DNA of 64,000 nt from Vibrio sinensis (GTDB lineage Bacteria > Pseudomonadota > Gammaproteobacteria > Enterobacterales > Vibrionaceae). The stretch covers positions 1-64,000 of the forward strand of contig NZ_QVMU01000014.1 in the NCBI RefSeq assembly GCF_003605645.1, in the 5' to 3' direction. The notes beneath the pieces were generated by a model. It was not told the origin of the DNA, did no database searches, and saw only the letters and a list, made by a program, of their open reading frames with translations. Positions within the stretch are counted from its first letter, which is position 1; every line of letters begins with the position of its first letter. The position numbers were made by a program, and so were the translations under genes. Shown one piece after another: positions 28,077 to 36,740 of this stretch.

Positions 28077-28157
28077 TGGTTGATTGTTTAGATAACAACC
28101 GCTATGTTGCTAACTTGTTAGTTAAGGAGTGTTATTACCTTTGGAAACAATCAACCA
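28077..28157 (+). promoter_or_regulatory. large inverted repeat in the glyA leader
   Basis: A perfect 13-bp repeat, TGGTTGATTGTTT (28077-28089) and AAACAATCAACCA (28145-28157), encloses ATAACA/TGTTAT (28092-28097/28130-28135) and an inner CTAAC/GTTAG hairpin. As RNA this would fold into a rod of about 80 nt located 145 bases before glyA. It does not match the glycine riboswitch consensus as I know it. Confidence 0.5.
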
Positions 28158-28302
28158 TTCCAACGGTTTCATTCTACCTTTTTGGGGAATTTATCACGCT
28201 GCTGAGTTCGCATTTAGCAGGACAAAAAACACAGCCTGACGAGAACAAAAAGAGCGACACACGCCACGGTATCTCGTAAGTATCAATGGAAGGTCAACTG
28301 CC

Positions 28303-29598
28303 ATGAATCAGTCTTATCCAAACCACAGCCTCGAACATTTTTTCTCTACCAATCTTTCTGCTACAGATGACGCGGTTTTTGCAGGAATTCAAGCCGAGTT
28401 CACTCGCCAAAATGAACAAATTGAGCTAATTGCATCTGAAAACATTGTCTCTAAAGCGGTAATGCAGGCGCAAGGAACGTGCTTAACCAACAAATATGCA
28501 GAGGGTTATCCGGGGCGCCGCTACTATGGTGGTTGCGAACATGTCGATACTGTCGAAGCGATTGCTATCGAACGAGCTAAGAAACTATTCAATTGCACAT
28601 TTGCCAACGTGCAACCCCATTCTGGAGCGCAAGCCAACGGCGCGGTCAAGTTAGCCTTGCTTCAGCCGGGTGATACGATTTTGGGTATGTCTCTTGATGC
28701 CGGTGGTCACCTAACGCATGGTGCCCGTCCAGCCTTGTCAGGAAAATGGTTTAACGCGGTTCAATATGGCGTAGATCGTGAAACATTAGAGATCAACTAC
28801 GATGATGTTCGCGCACTTGCGCTTGAGCACAATCCTAAAATGATCATCGCCGGTGGTAGTGCTATTCCTCGCGTAATCGACTTTGCTAAGTTTCGAGAAA
28901 TCGCCGATGAAGTCGGTGCTATCTTAATGGTCGATATGGCACATATTGCCGGTCTTATCGCGACAGGTGCTCATCCGAGTCCCTTACCACACGCTCACGT
29001 CGTGACAACGACGACACACAAAACCTTGCGCGGCCCTCGTGGCGGCATGATCTTGACCAACAACGAAGAGATCATCAAAAAAATTAACTCTGCCGTATTC
29101 CCAGGTTTGCAAGGTGGCCCTCTGATGCATGTGATTGCGGCTAAGGCTGTCGCATTTGGAGAAGCACTTGGTCCTGAGTTTAAGACTTATATCGATTCGG
29201 TGATCAATAACGCAAAAGTTCTCGCCGAAGTATTGCAAACTCGAGGCTGCGACATCGTAACAGGTGGTACCGATACTCACCTTATGTTGGTGGATCTTCG
29301 TCCTAAAGGCCTAAAAGGTAATGCGGCTGAAGAAGCTCTTGAACGTGCTGGTATCACATGTAACAAAAATGGCATCCCATTTGATACAGAGAAGCCTATG
29401 ATTACATCGGGAGTTCGTTTAGGAACACCTGCTGGAACGAGTCGTGGCTTTGGCTCAGAAGAATTCAAACTCATTGGTAACTGGATCGGCGATGTTCTTG
29501 ACGGGTTAGCTGAAAACCCAACGGACAACTCAGAGATCGAGCAGCGTGTTCTTAAACAAGTGAAAGAACTCTGTAAGCGCTACCCACTCTACCAATAA
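28303..29598 (+). CDS. glyA: serine hydroxymethyltransferase
   Basis: 431 residues. Interconverts serine plus tetrahydrofolate with glycine plus 5,10-methylene-THF using pyridoxal phosphate. Hallmarks are [36 protein letters not shown], the PLP lysine region [16 protein letters not shown] and GGTDTHL. AAGG lies before the ATG. It is placed with gcvH and gcvP, so this copy is probably tied to glycine catabolism rather than housekeeping synthesis, with another glyA likely elsewhere. Confidence 0.97.
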   Translation: MNQSYPNHSLEHFFSTNLSATDDAVFAGIQAEFTRQNEQIELIASENIVSKAVMQAQGTCLTNKYAEGYPGRRYYGGCEHVDTVEAIAIERAKKLFNCTFANVQPHSGAQANGAVKLALLQPGDTILGMSLDAGGHLTHGARPALSGKWFNAVQYGVDRETLEINYDDVRALALEHNPKMIIAGGSAIPRVIDFAKFREIADEVGAILMVDMAHIAGLIATGAHPSPLPHAHVVTTTTHKTLRGPRGGMILTNNEEIIKKINSAVFPGLQGGPLMHVIAAKAVAFGEALGPEFKTYIDSVINNAKVLAEVLQTRGCDIVTGGTDTHLMLVDLRPKGLKGNAAEEALERAGITCNKNGIPFDTEKPMITSGVRLGTPAGTSRGFGSEEFKLIGNWIGDVLDGLAENPTDNSEIEQRVLKQVKELCKRYPLYQ

Positions 29599-29651
29599 CC
29601 CGTATTTATACAAAAATTCAAAACCTAATAAGTTATTTTGGAGATTAAGCA

Positions 29652-30032
29652 ATGGACAACACACTGAAGTTTGCAGATAGCCATGAATGGGTCCGAGACA
29701 ACGGTGACGGTACAGTAACTATCGGTATTTCTGAGCATGCTCAAGAAATGTTGGGAGATGTCGTCTTCGTCGACCTACCTGAAGTTGAAGATACTATCGA
29801 TGCCGGTGATAGCTTCTCACTCGTTGAATCTGTAAAGGCAGCATCCGATATTTATGCACCTGTTACAGGTGAAATTGTAGAGATTAATGAAGAGCTAGAA
29901 GACAGCCCAGAGCTTATCAATGAAGAACCTTATGAAGGTGGTTGGATCGTAAAAGTACGCCTTGCCGATCCATCAGAACTCGACAATCTCAAAGATGCGG
30001 AAGAGTACTTAAACTCTATCGAAGAAGATTAA
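29652..30032 (+). CDS. gcvH: glycine cleavage system H protein
   Basis: 126-residue lipoyl carrier that shuttles the aminomethyl group from GcvP to GcvT. The lipoylated lysine is Lys62 in ESVKAASD. Full family length, with [19 protein letters not shown] upstream. GGAG precedes the ATG. It follows glyA by 53 bases and is closed by a strong terminator, so gcvP must have its own promoter. Confidence 0.97.
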   Translation: MDNTLKFADSHEWVRDNGDGTVTIGISEHAQEMLGDVVFVDLPEVEDTIDAGDSFSLVESVKAASDIYAPVTGEIVEINEELEDSPELINEEPYEGGWIVKVRLADPSELDNLKDAEEYLNSIEED

Positions 30033-30047
30033 GCGTAAAACCGACGA

Positions 30048-30073
30048 AAGCTGCCCGCGTGGCAGCTTTTTTT
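30048..30073 (+). terminator. glyA-gcvH terminator
   Basis: Stem AAAGCTGCC / GGCAGCTTT, loop CGCGT, followed by T run. Confidence 0.9.
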
Positions 30074-30086
30074 CAACATACGCATT

Positions 30087-30092
30087 TATAAT
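30087..30092 (+). promoter_or_regulatory. candidate gcvP -10 box
   Basis: A perfect TATAAT just after the gcvH terminator. The -35 region is weak. Transcription would start near 30099 and give a leader of about 163 nt. Confidence 0.5.
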
Positions 30093-30114
30093 TAGAGATA
30101 TCAGTAAATGCTAC

Positions 30115-30227
30115 CTCTGTCATGCCGCACGAGTATTCAAGTGAACCTCTTGATAACAACGTGAAGCACCATGGTATGACAGAGCCTGTTCTTAATCATC
30201 ACGCTCCATTGAGCAAATTAAGAACAG
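30115..30227 (+). promoter_or_regulatory. two-rod structured leader of gcvP
   Basis: Rod 1 pairs CTCTGTCATGCC (30115-30126) with GGTATGACAGAG (30173-30184), 12 bp with one G-U. Inside are CACG/CGTG (30128-30131/30160-30163) and TCAAG/CTTGA. Rod 2 pairs CTGTTCTTAAT (30186-30196) with ATTAAGAACAG (30217-30227), 11 bp perfect, with GCTC/GAGC inside. The rods are separated by one base and end 34 bases before the gcvP ATG. No U run follows, so any control would act on translation or stability. Confidence 0.55.
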
Positions 30228-30261
30228 CATTTGAATTCTGATGTCATAAGGTAAAGATACA

Positions 30262-33126
30262 ATGACTGAATTACTTCAAAGCCTCAGCACACAACACGAG
30301 TTCATCACTCGTCACAATGGTCCGAATTTATCTGACCAACAAAAAATGTTGGACGCGATCCACGCCGCAACTCTCGACTCTCTAATCGAAGAGACCGTAC
30401 CTGCTCAAATTCGCCTCGAACAACCAATGCAATTGGCCGAAGCGAAAAGCGAAGCAGATATGCTGGTCGCGATGAGAAAATTCGCAGACCAAAACCAAAT
30501 TAAACGTACCTTTATTGGACAAGGTTATTACAACACATTCACCCCAAATGTCATTCTACGTAATGTGTTTGAAAACCCGGGTTGGTACACCGCTTACACC
30601 CCTTATCAGCCAGAAATTTCTCAAGGTCGTCTTGAAGCTTTACTTAACTACCAGCAAATGGTCATGGACCTAACTGGGATGGAAATTGCTAACGCATCTT
30701 TGCTCGATGAAGCGACAGCCGCCGCAGAAGCAATGACTTTGTGCAAACGCGCAGGCAAAAGCAAGAGCACCACTTTCTTTGTAGCTGATGATGTACACCC
30801 ACAAACTATTGAAGTGGTAAAAACTCGAGCAAAATACATTGGCTTTGATGTTTTAGTCGCCGATATCGATACACTGCCAGAACAAGACGTATTTGGAGCC
30901 TTACTGCAATACCCAAATACAACAGGTAATGTGCGCGATTTGACCGATGTGATTGCCAAAGCGCAAGCGAACAAAACTTTAGTAACAGTGGCAACGGACC
31001 TTCTTGCCAGCGCCCTACTTAAACCTGCTGGTGAAATGGGTGCTGATGTTGTAATTGGTTCCGCCCAACGCTTTGGTGTTCCTATGGGTTATGGTGGCCC
31101 ACACGCCGCCTTTATGGCAACCAAAGATAAACACAAGCGCACTATGCCAGGCCGTGTTATTGGTGTTTCTATTGACAGTAATGGCAACCAAGCACTGCGC
31201 ATGGCAATGCAAACGCGTGAACAACATATTCGCAGAGAAAAAGCCACATCCAACATCTGTACCGCGCAAGCACTGCTTGCCAATATGGCGTCTTTCTATG
31301 CTGTGTATCATGGCGCAGAGGGGTTACGTACTATTGCCCGCCGTACTCATCATATGACGGCAATACTTGCAGCGGGCTTAACTAAATCTGGTTTTGAGCT
31401 TGCCCACCACAGCTTCTTCGACACCATTACGATCAACACAGGCTCTCGAACCGAAGAACTGTACACTAAAGCGCAAGCCGCTGACATCAACTTGCGTAAG
31501 CTTCCAAGCAAGCTAGGTGTGAGTTTTGATGAAACCACCACAGTGAGCGACATTGCTGCGCTGTTCGAAATCTTTAGCGTAAAAGAAGATGTTAGCGCTC
31601 TTTCTTCAGAGATCAGTGAGAATGAATTCGCGGCAATTCCTGAATCTTGCCGTCGTTCAACTTCATATCTAACCCATCCTGTTTTCAATACGCACCATAG
31701 CGAAACGCAGATGATGCGTTACCTTAAGCAGTTGGAAAACAAAGACTTCTCTTTAACTCACGGCATGATTCCTCTAGGCAGTTGTACGATGAAGCTCAAT
31801 GCTGCTGCAGAGATGATTCCTGTAACATGGCCGGAATTTGGTGCGCTGCACCCGTTCGCTCCTATCGAACAAGCGGCTGGCTATACAGCACTCGCAAAAG
31901 ATCTAAAAGAGAAGTTATGCGAAATCACAGGTTACGATGATTTCTCTCTACAACCCAACTCAGGGGCTTCTGGCGAATATGCTGGCCTAATCGCAATTCA
32001 GCGTTACCACGAAAGCCGTGGCGATGCTCACCGCAACGTTTGCTTGATTCCTAGCTCTGCTCACGGAACCAACCCTGCCACCGCATCCATGGTGTCAATG
32101 AAAGTGGTGGTGGTTAAATGTGACAACGAGGGCAACATTGATATCAATGACCTAGCAGAAAAAATCGAGAAACATAAAGAGAACCTATCTAGCATTATGA
32201 TCACTTACCCTTCAACCCACGGGGTATATGAAGAGCAAGTGAAAGAAGTGTGCGAAATGGTTCACGCCGCCGGAGGCCAAGTCTATCTAGATGGCGCCAA
32301 CATGAATGCTCAGGTTGGTTTAACCACACCGGGCTACATCGGCTCTGACGTTTCTCACCTGAACTTGCACAAAACGTTCTGTATTCCACACGGTGGCGGT
32401 GGCCCAGGTATGGGGCCAATTGGTGTAAAATCTCATCTTGCGCCTTTCCTACCGGGACACATTGAAAACGGTGTAGAGGGTGACGATTTCGCTGTTTCTG
32501 CTGCAGACTTAGGCAGTGCATCTATTTTACCGATTTCATGGGCATACATTGCGATGATGGGTGAAGTTGGCCTAACAGAAGCAACCAAAGTGGCGATTTT
32601 GAACGCCAACTATGTCATGGAAATGCTTCGTCCTTACTACCCTGTTCTTTATCGTGGTACGAATGGACGAGTTGCGCACGAGTGCATCATTGATATTCGC
32701 CCACTAAAAGAAGAAACCGGTATTAGTGAAGAGGATATTGCAAAACGTCTGATGGATTATGGTTTCCATGCTCCAACGATGTCTTTCCCAGTAGCGGGCA
32801 CTCTGATGGTTGAACCGACCGAGTCGGAAGACTTAGAAGAGTTGGATCGCTTCTGTGAAGCGATGATTTCTATTCGTGAAGAGATGGATCGCGTTAAAGA
32901 TGGGGAATGGCCACTGGACAACAACCCTCTGGTTAATGCACCTCACACGCAAGTGGATCTATCGAGCGAAAACTGGGACCGTCCATACTCACGTGAAGTG
33001 GCTTGCTTCCCATCAAAAGCAACCAAAAACTCGAAGTACTGGCCAACCGTTAACCGCGTAGACAATGTATACGGTGATAGAAACCTAATCTGCTCATGCC
33101 CTAGTATTGATAACTACGCTGAGTGA
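30262..33126 (+). CDS. gcvP: glycine dehydrogenase (decarboxylating), P protein
   Basis: 954 residues, the fused single-chain P protein. Decarboxylates glycine with PLP and passes the aminomethyl group to lipoyl-GcvH. Both halves are present: N-terminal block [19 protein letters not shown] and C-terminal PLP-lysine block [18 protein letters not shown], with MKLNAAAEM and SAHGTNPA between. AAGG precedes the ATG. It has its own structured leader and a terminator. Confidence 0.97.
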   Translation: MTELLQSLSTQHEFITRHNGPNLSDQQKMLDAIHAATLDSLIEETVPAQIRLEQPMQLAEAKSEADMLVAMRKFADQNQIKRTFIGQGYYNTFTPNVILRNVFENPGWYTAYTPYQPEISQGRLEALLNYQQMVMDLTGMEIANASLLDEATAAAEAMTLCKRAGKSKSTTFFVADDVHPQTIEVVKTRAKYIGFDVLVADIDTLPEQDVFGALLQYPNTTGNVRDLTDVIAKAQANKTLVTVATDLLASALLKPAGEMGADVVIGSAQRFGVPMGYGGPHAAFMATKDKHKRTMPGRVIGVSIDSNGNQALRMAMQTREQHIRREKATSNICTAQALLANMASFYAVYHGAEGLRTIARRTHHMTAILAAGLTKSGFELAHHSFFDTITINTGSRTEELYTKAQAADINLRKLPSKLGVSFDETTTVSDIAALFEIFSVKEDVSALSSEISENEFAAIPESCRRSTSYLTHPVFNTHHSETQMMRYLKQLENKDFSLTHGMIPLGSCTMKLNAAAEMIPVTWPEFGALHPFAPIEQAAGYTALAKDLKEKLCEITGYDDFSLQPNSGASGEYAGLIAIQRYHESRGDAHRNVCLIPSSAHGTNPATASMVSMKVVVVKCDNEGNIDINDLAEKIEKHKENLSSIMITYPSTHGVYEEQVKEVCEMVHAAGGQVYLDGANMNAQVGLTTPGYIGSDVSHLNLHKTFCIPHGGGGPGMGPIGVKSHLAPFLPGHIENGVEGDDFAVSAADLGSASILPISWAYIAMMGEVGLTEATKVAILNANYVMEMLRPYYPVLYRGTNGRVAHECIIDIRPLKEETGISEEDIAKRLMDYGFHAPTMSFPVAGTLMVEPTESEDLEELDRFCEAMISIREEMDRVKDGEWPLDNNPLVNAPHTQVDLSSENWDRPYSREVACFPSKATKNSKYWPTVNRVDNVYGDRNLICSCPSIDNYAE

Positions 33127-33170
33127 TGGTGATGCCTTATTACAACTAAGTTTATGACTTAATACTCAAT

Positions 33171-33199
33171 AAAAAAGCGAACCAAATGGTTCGCTTTTT
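33171..33199 (+). terminator. gcvP terminator
   Basis: 12-bp stem AAAAAGCGAACC / GGTTCGCTTTTT with loop AAAT and flanking A/T runs. Confidence 0.9.
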
Positions 33200-33260
33200 G
33201 TCTTCTTAATGAAACTTGCTAGCTTTCAGTTAACGTTAAAAGCTAGGTTAAAAGGTTTGT

Positions 33261-33424
33261 CCCGCTTTTATGTTGGCCTCTATCTTGAGCGTTATCGAAG
33301 CGGGCCAGTGACTCTTTGCCTTGCCAAAGAGTAACCAGAAAGGCGTTTTTATTTCTTTGGTGTTGTCCGGTCGGTTTGAGGCGTTCCCTACGCCGCAAAC
33401 CTAAAAATTCGTCCTGAATTTTTA
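33261..33424 (+). repeat. structured inverted repeat, left copy
   Basis: 164 bp that recurs in reverse orientation at 36741-36906. It contains four hairpins: CCCGCTT/AAGCGGG (33261-33304), CTCTTTG/CAAAGAG (33312-33331), GGTTTG-a-GGCGT/ACGCC-g-CAAACC (33373-33401) and TAAAAATTC/GAATTTTTA (33402-33424). Stem pairs change together between the copies, so the folded form seems to be under selection. No coding frame is evident. Confidence 0.8.
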
Positions 33425-33467
33425 CCTATTGCCCTGTTTGTAAGAGCTAGCGCATATTTGGACAGAA

Positions 33468-33495
33468 GCACGTTAGAGGATGGATTCTAACGTGC
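33468..33495. other. perfect hairpin downstream of the reverse transcriptase
   Basis: GCACGTTAGA / TCTAACGTGC, 10 bp perfect with an 8-base loop, in the stretch where the 3' part of the retron cassette attC would be expected. There is no U run, so it may be transcript-end structure or part of a degenerate recombination site. Confidence 0.4.
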
Positions 33496-33523
33496 CAAAA
33501 CTGGATTAGAAAAAGTATCTTGA

Positions 33524-33544
33524 AGCCTTAAATGCTTGTTATAC
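33524..33544 (-). repeat. attC-like core box at the end of the retron cassette, incomplete
   Basis: On the minus strand GTATAAC (33544-33538) fits the attC R-double-prime consensus RYYYAAC and is followed by AAGCATTTAAG, like the opening of Vibrio attC sites. The RT stop codon TAA lies inside the box, a placement common in integron cassettes. The sequence then departs from the attC pattern and no matching GTTRRRY end is seen before the structured repeat. Confidence 0.5.
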
Positions 33545-34498
33545 GATTTTGGGGCTAATTTCTTTGACTGCGTTTGAAAGAGGGTACTTTTGGGTTAAAC
33601 CACCAATGTAAGCATACAACTTGTTATATGCACGTCGATCTACAGAATAAGTGTATGATAGTAAACCATTGATATGAGAGAGCTCTGTTGACTTACCTGT
33701 AAATAGATGATGAAGTTTTGCCCTAATTTCTCTGTGTTTAACACGCCCTATCCCTACACTGCTCTCCGAGAGTATAAGACCAGTAACTTTTTTCTGGCGT
33801 TTCGTACCACATATGGCTGTCTTTTTATGGTTAATCTTAAATCCTTCATCACTGATAATGGTCCCGATGAAGTGTTTAACTTTTCTTATTTTAGAAGCCG
33901 TATGAGAAGAAAACGTCATATCGTCAGCATAACGAGTGTAAACAATACCTCTTGGTCCAGCGTAACCTTGTATCCTAGCGTCGAGTTTCGCACATACTAG
34001 ATTCGCTAGCTTTGGAGAAGTTGGAGCTCCTTGAGGTAGCCCACCACCATATGTACACAAATTGGTTAGCAAAATCGACAACTCTTTGTTGTACCCAATA
34101 GAACTAAAAACCCCATACACTTTAGATGCTGAAACGTTGGGGAAAAAATCCTCTAAATCTATAGTTAATACATAATTAGAACCAACATGTGGTCGAGCAT
34201 TGTCTAGAATTGACGTTCCAACTTCGAAACCTTTTGAGCAAGGAGAAGATGAAAGCTTGTCTAAGATATTTCGCAAAATCCAAGCCTGTACAGCTTTAAG
34301 TTCCCTGGACGGTTGAGAAATAAGTCGACTCTTTCCGCTTACTTTAGGGACTGGATAAACTCTGTAATGAGATTCGGCAGTTGCAGAAAGATAACGAATT
34401 TTACCAGCAGAAAGTCGAGCTTGATTAGCGAAATCGTCAATGGATAGCATTGCAGGCAATCCAATGTTTTTGAGGCTATATATATTTTTTGAGGTCAT
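33539..34498 (-). CDS. retron reverse transcriptase, Eco1/Ec86-like
   Basis: 319 residues, one less than the Ec86 enzyme as I recall it. It makes msDNA from the adjacent ncRNA. Seen in order: NAxxH retron motif at 100-104 (NARPH), catalytic DLEDFFP around Asp114, LPQGAPTSPKLANLVC at 154-169, YADD at 190-193 and VTG at 238-240, the thumb signature of retron enzymes. The start at ATG 34498 (MTSKNIYSLKNIGLP) aligns with the Ec86 N terminus (MKSAEYLNTFRLRNLGLP). The open frame runs on to 34585, but those 29 codons lie in the msd and its closing stem, so they are probably never translated. The last codons overlap an attC-like box. Confidence 0.93.
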   Translation of the reverse strand: MTSKNIYSLKNIGLPAMLSIDDFANQARLSAGKIRYLSATAESHYRVYPVPKVSGKSRLISQPSRELKAVQAWILRNILDKLSSSPCSKGFEVGTSILDNARPHVGSNYVLTIDLEDFFPNVSASKVYGVFSSIGYNKELSILLTNLCTYGGGLPQGAPTSPKLANLVCAKLDARIQGYAGPRGIVYTRYADDMTFSSHTASKIRKVKHFIGTIISDEGFKINHKKTAICGTKRQKKVTGLILSESSVGIGRVKHREIRAKLHHLFTGKSTELSHINGLLSYTYSVDRRAYNKLYAYIGGLTQKYPLSNAVKEISPKIV

Positions 34499-34502
34499 TT
34501 GT

Positions 34503-34667
34503 GGCGACACACCCTTACGTCTTAAGTCGCGGATGAAAAGGTGCAGTTCCAGAAACGACTGTATTCTGGCTCTGCACATTTTCATGCGGCATTGAATCAG
34601 ATTGTATGCAGGATAGCGAAACGCTATCCAATGAACTAAGTAAGCTCATTCGCTAAGGGTGTGCGCC
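34503..34667 (-). ncRNA. retron msr-msd RNA, Eco1-like
   Basis: About 165 nt between effector and RT, overlapping the effector stop. Arm a1 (34667-34654) pairs with arm a2 (34517-34503) over 14 bp with one bulge: CACACCCTTA with TAAGGGTGTG, plus GGCG with CGCC. The probable branch G is in TTAGC at about 34653. The msr has two hairpins: 34650-34630 (8 bp with one G-U), and GGATAGCG/CGCTATCC at 34629-34611 with a UUU loop, followed by TGCATACAATCTGA, which is close to Ec86 TGCATTGAATCTGA. The msd is a 53-nt rod, 34585-34533, with stems ATGAAAA/TTTTCAT, GTGCAG/CTGCAC and CCAGAA/TTCTGG. GACGTAAGGGTG before the RT is shared with Ec86. Confidence 0.9.
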
Positions 34668-35558
34668 GGAGACGATTCTATCATAACGCACACTTGCATT
34701 TCTACGATTTTCCGCATTCAATATTTCGATCCTTACCTTATCCAAGTATATGTTATCAAATGTATTTCTTACATACTCAGCACCTAAGGGGGTCACTTGG
34801 TAACCAGTCGCAGTTCGTGATATAAATTTCTTAAAAGCCAACCTCCCTAGTGATGACTTAGTCGCGATATCACATAAAACTTTATCTTGATTGGTTGCAA
34901 AGCCAATCAATTTTGAAAGCATTACGTTATTGAGTTTATCGAGTAAGTAGATACAAGGAAGAATAAAGTTTTCAGCTTCTAGTATATTCGCAACGTCTTT
35001 TTCTACGGGGTGCTCTTTCCGTATTTGAGTTATATAGTTGTTAACATTTCGATAGATTCGATGATATTCATCAGGAACAGTCAAATGATCATAATTGATA
35101 TGGATAACCTTTCCTGTGCCTGATGACTTTATTAATCTATAAGGTCCATAGTTAATAAAACTTTTATTACTTTTATATTTTCTATTCGAAAGAACAACCA
35201 TTTTACGAGCAAGTTGCTCATTATTGGAAAAAGCACCAATCTCTGCAAATGACCCCGGACTTTCTGGGAATAGTACTATTGCATCAACACTATCCGCCAG
35301 AATTCCCTCAAGCTTTAACAAGCTATGTTGACCTTGACCCGCTAACAAATCGTCAAATAGATCCTCAGGATACAATAACTCATATCGAGGATAATGCGAA
35401 AAAACAGCAGCCATTTGAGAACGTGCTGTCTTATCATTTTTTATGTCTGCACCACACAAAAATACTGTAACTCGCTTTCGATTACGAGGTACAAAAATCT
35501 TGTCTTTAATAACCCGAGCAACATGCTCAAGTTCTTGGTCTGTCAAAGACTTGTTCAT
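34653..35558 (-). CDS. retron effector, nucleoside deoxyribosyltransferase-like toxin with C-terminal DNA-binding-type domain
   Basis: 301 residues from ATG 35558 (AAGG six bases upstream). It closely resembles the effector of retron Eco1 (Ec86) and RcaT of Sen2, whose toxicity is held in check by the RT-msDNA complex and released by phage. N-terminal deoxyribosyltransferase-like fold: VFLCGAD near 32-38, the shared block YPEDLFDDLLAGQGQHSLL at 63-81, and FPESPGSFAEIGAF with Glu106 in the place of the catalytic glutamate. A C-terminal winged-helix-like part follows and ends GAHP, like Ec86 YAHP. Its last codons form arm a1 of the ncRNA. Expected to attack NAD or nucleotides, by family analogy. 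Confidence 0.92.
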   Translation of the reverse strand: MNKSLTDQELEHVARVIKDKIFVPRNRKRVTVFLCGADIKNDKTARSQMAAVFSHYPRYELLYPEDLFDDLLAGQGQHSLLKLEGILADSVDAIVLFPESPGSFAEIGAFSNNEQLARKMVVLSNRKYKSNKSFINYGPYRLIKSSGTGKVIHINYDHLTVPDEYHRIYRNVNNYITQIRKEHPVEKDVANILEAENFILPCIYLLDKLNNVMLSKLIGFATNQDKVLCDIATKSSLGRLAFKKFISRTATGYQVTPLGAEYVRNTFDNIYLDKVRIEILNAENRRNASVRYDRIVSGAHP

Positions 35559-35624
35559 ACACAACCTTCGCGCCTAAATAACTCGATGAAATAATACACT
35601 ATTTTTCGTCATGGTGGGAAAATC

Positions 35625-35748
35625 GTATAACGCCGCGCTAAGTGGTGAGCAACGCGACCACCTTGCCTAAACCATTGTGACATAAACACTTAACCCAAAG
35701 TAAGCTGAAAATGCCAAGCGTTGGGAATCCCTCTTAAACGCTTTGTAT
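35625..35748 (-). repeat. integron attC site, Vibrio superintegron type
   Basis: About 124 bp between the GIY-YIG gene and the retron effector. On the minus strand it opens in the last codons of the GIY-YIG gene with ATACAAAGCGTTTAAGAGGG, continues ATTCCCAACGCTTGGCATTT and GGTTTAGGCAAGGTGGT, and closes CTCACCACTTAGCGCGGC then GTTATAC (35631-35625). This is the pattern of the long Vibrio repeats (VCR/VPR type). The inner hairpin GTGGT/ACCAC is present. The first core box is one base short of consensus, so the site may recombine poorly. Confidence 0.72.
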
Positions 35749-36234
35749 GGGCTGTTCTAGATAACTTTCGCAGAACCCACAATGTAAGCAACGTTCGCCA
35801 CCATAATTTTCGTTATAGTCTAAGCCGCCACCCCAACCACAGCTAGGACAAAATTCTTGTTCATCTACATCTGTCCACTGCCATGCACCCAAGTATTCAG
35901 GAACTCCGCTACGATCTCGCGCAACTATTTCAAAAGCGTTATCGTTAACCGCAATGAAACTATCCACAGAATGCTGCTTGAGTTCTTCAAGGACATCACA
36001 GACACTTAACTCAAACCATTCAAGATGAACATTGTTAAGGGAATACTTTGTGTGAAGCTGTTTCTCTAGACTTCTATCATTGTCAGAGTCAATCCAGCCC
36101 ATCAATTTGAGTTTATAGGGACTTCCTGTGCTCAATTGCGCTAAACGCTTAGGAACGTTTTTACTAATGCCAATTTTGATGCGCAGGCAGTCATAATTTC
36201 CGTTTTCATCTTCCGCTATAAAGTACACTGCCAT
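35734..36234 (-). CDS. GIY-YIG (T5orf172-like) protein with C-terminal zinc ribbon
   Basis: 166 residues from ATG 36234 (AAGGA before it; the frame extends nine codons further). The N-terminal 85 residues have the GIY-YIG layout of the T5orf172/MUG113 group: VYFIAED, IKIGISKNVPKRLAQLSTGSP, then a conserved KQLHTKYSL and EWFEL. The C terminus has a probable zinc ribbon, CPSCGWGG and CLHCGFCE. Likely a DNA-binding or nuclease accessory protein; whether it cuts DNA cannot be told. The gene ends inside an attC site, so it is best read as an integron cassette gene rather than part of the retron. Confidence 0.78.
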   Translation of the reverse strand: MAVYFIAEDENGNYDCLRIKIGISKNVPKRLAQLSTGSPYKLKLMGWIDSDNDRSLEKQLHTKYSLNNVHLEWFELSVCDVLEELKQHSVDSFIAVNDNAFEIVARDRSGVPEYLGAWQWTDVDEQEFCPSCGWGGGLDYNENYGGERCLHCGFCESYLEQPIQSV

Positions 36235-36740
36235 TTGATTTTTCCTTGTAAACCCTAACATTTATTAGACGACATATTGTCGTCTTTAATCTTTCGGCAA
36301 CGCCATCATTTTCATATTAACTCAACTGATAATCAATAAGTTATGACACATGACGGGAAGTTAGGCTGCAAGATGTCGCCTAATGACGAGAATGAACAGT
36401 TATCAACTCGATCTGATAAGTTTGAGTTAGGAAAAGGCAACCCCTTTGAATTGTGTAGAGTATTTCATCTAAGTGATTTCGGGGCATAAATGAGCTAGGT
36501 ATAGTAGTTAGTACAATGTGATCATCAAGCGATTTTGTCGAACATTTCAAATTAAGCCGAAAGACCCCTCCTAACCTCCCCTTTATCATGTTTTTAGGCC
36601 AATTCTATTGTTCAGTAAGGGGAGGAACAAAATGCCAAACATTGAGGATATGGTGATCACTTCATGCTGTTCATTATTTGCACAATGGAAGAGCTAACTT
36701 TCCACGCTCGAATTAGCCAAACGCTTCCAACCACACGAGG
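36235..36740. other. probable degraded cassette sequence
   Basis: About 500 bases without a convincing gene. It holds TTAGGC/GCCTAA inverted boxes (36361-36366/36378-36383), including GTTAGGC on the plus strand at 36360, a fit to the attC core GTTRRRY. There is also a perfect AGACGAC/GTCGTCT hairpin (36267-36285) and a 69-codon minus-strand frame (36380-36589) ending 14 bases before the first box. These may be remains of a third cassette. Confidence 0.3.

Noticed and set aside
27065..30261. Glycine riboswitch upstream of gcvT, glyA or gcvP
   Set aside because: None of the leaders shows the conserved aptamer blocks of the glycine riboswitch; the structures present are different.
35559..35733. 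Retron ncRNA upstream of the effector
   Set aside because: That stretch is an attC site. The msr-msd with Ec86-like arms lies between effector and RT.
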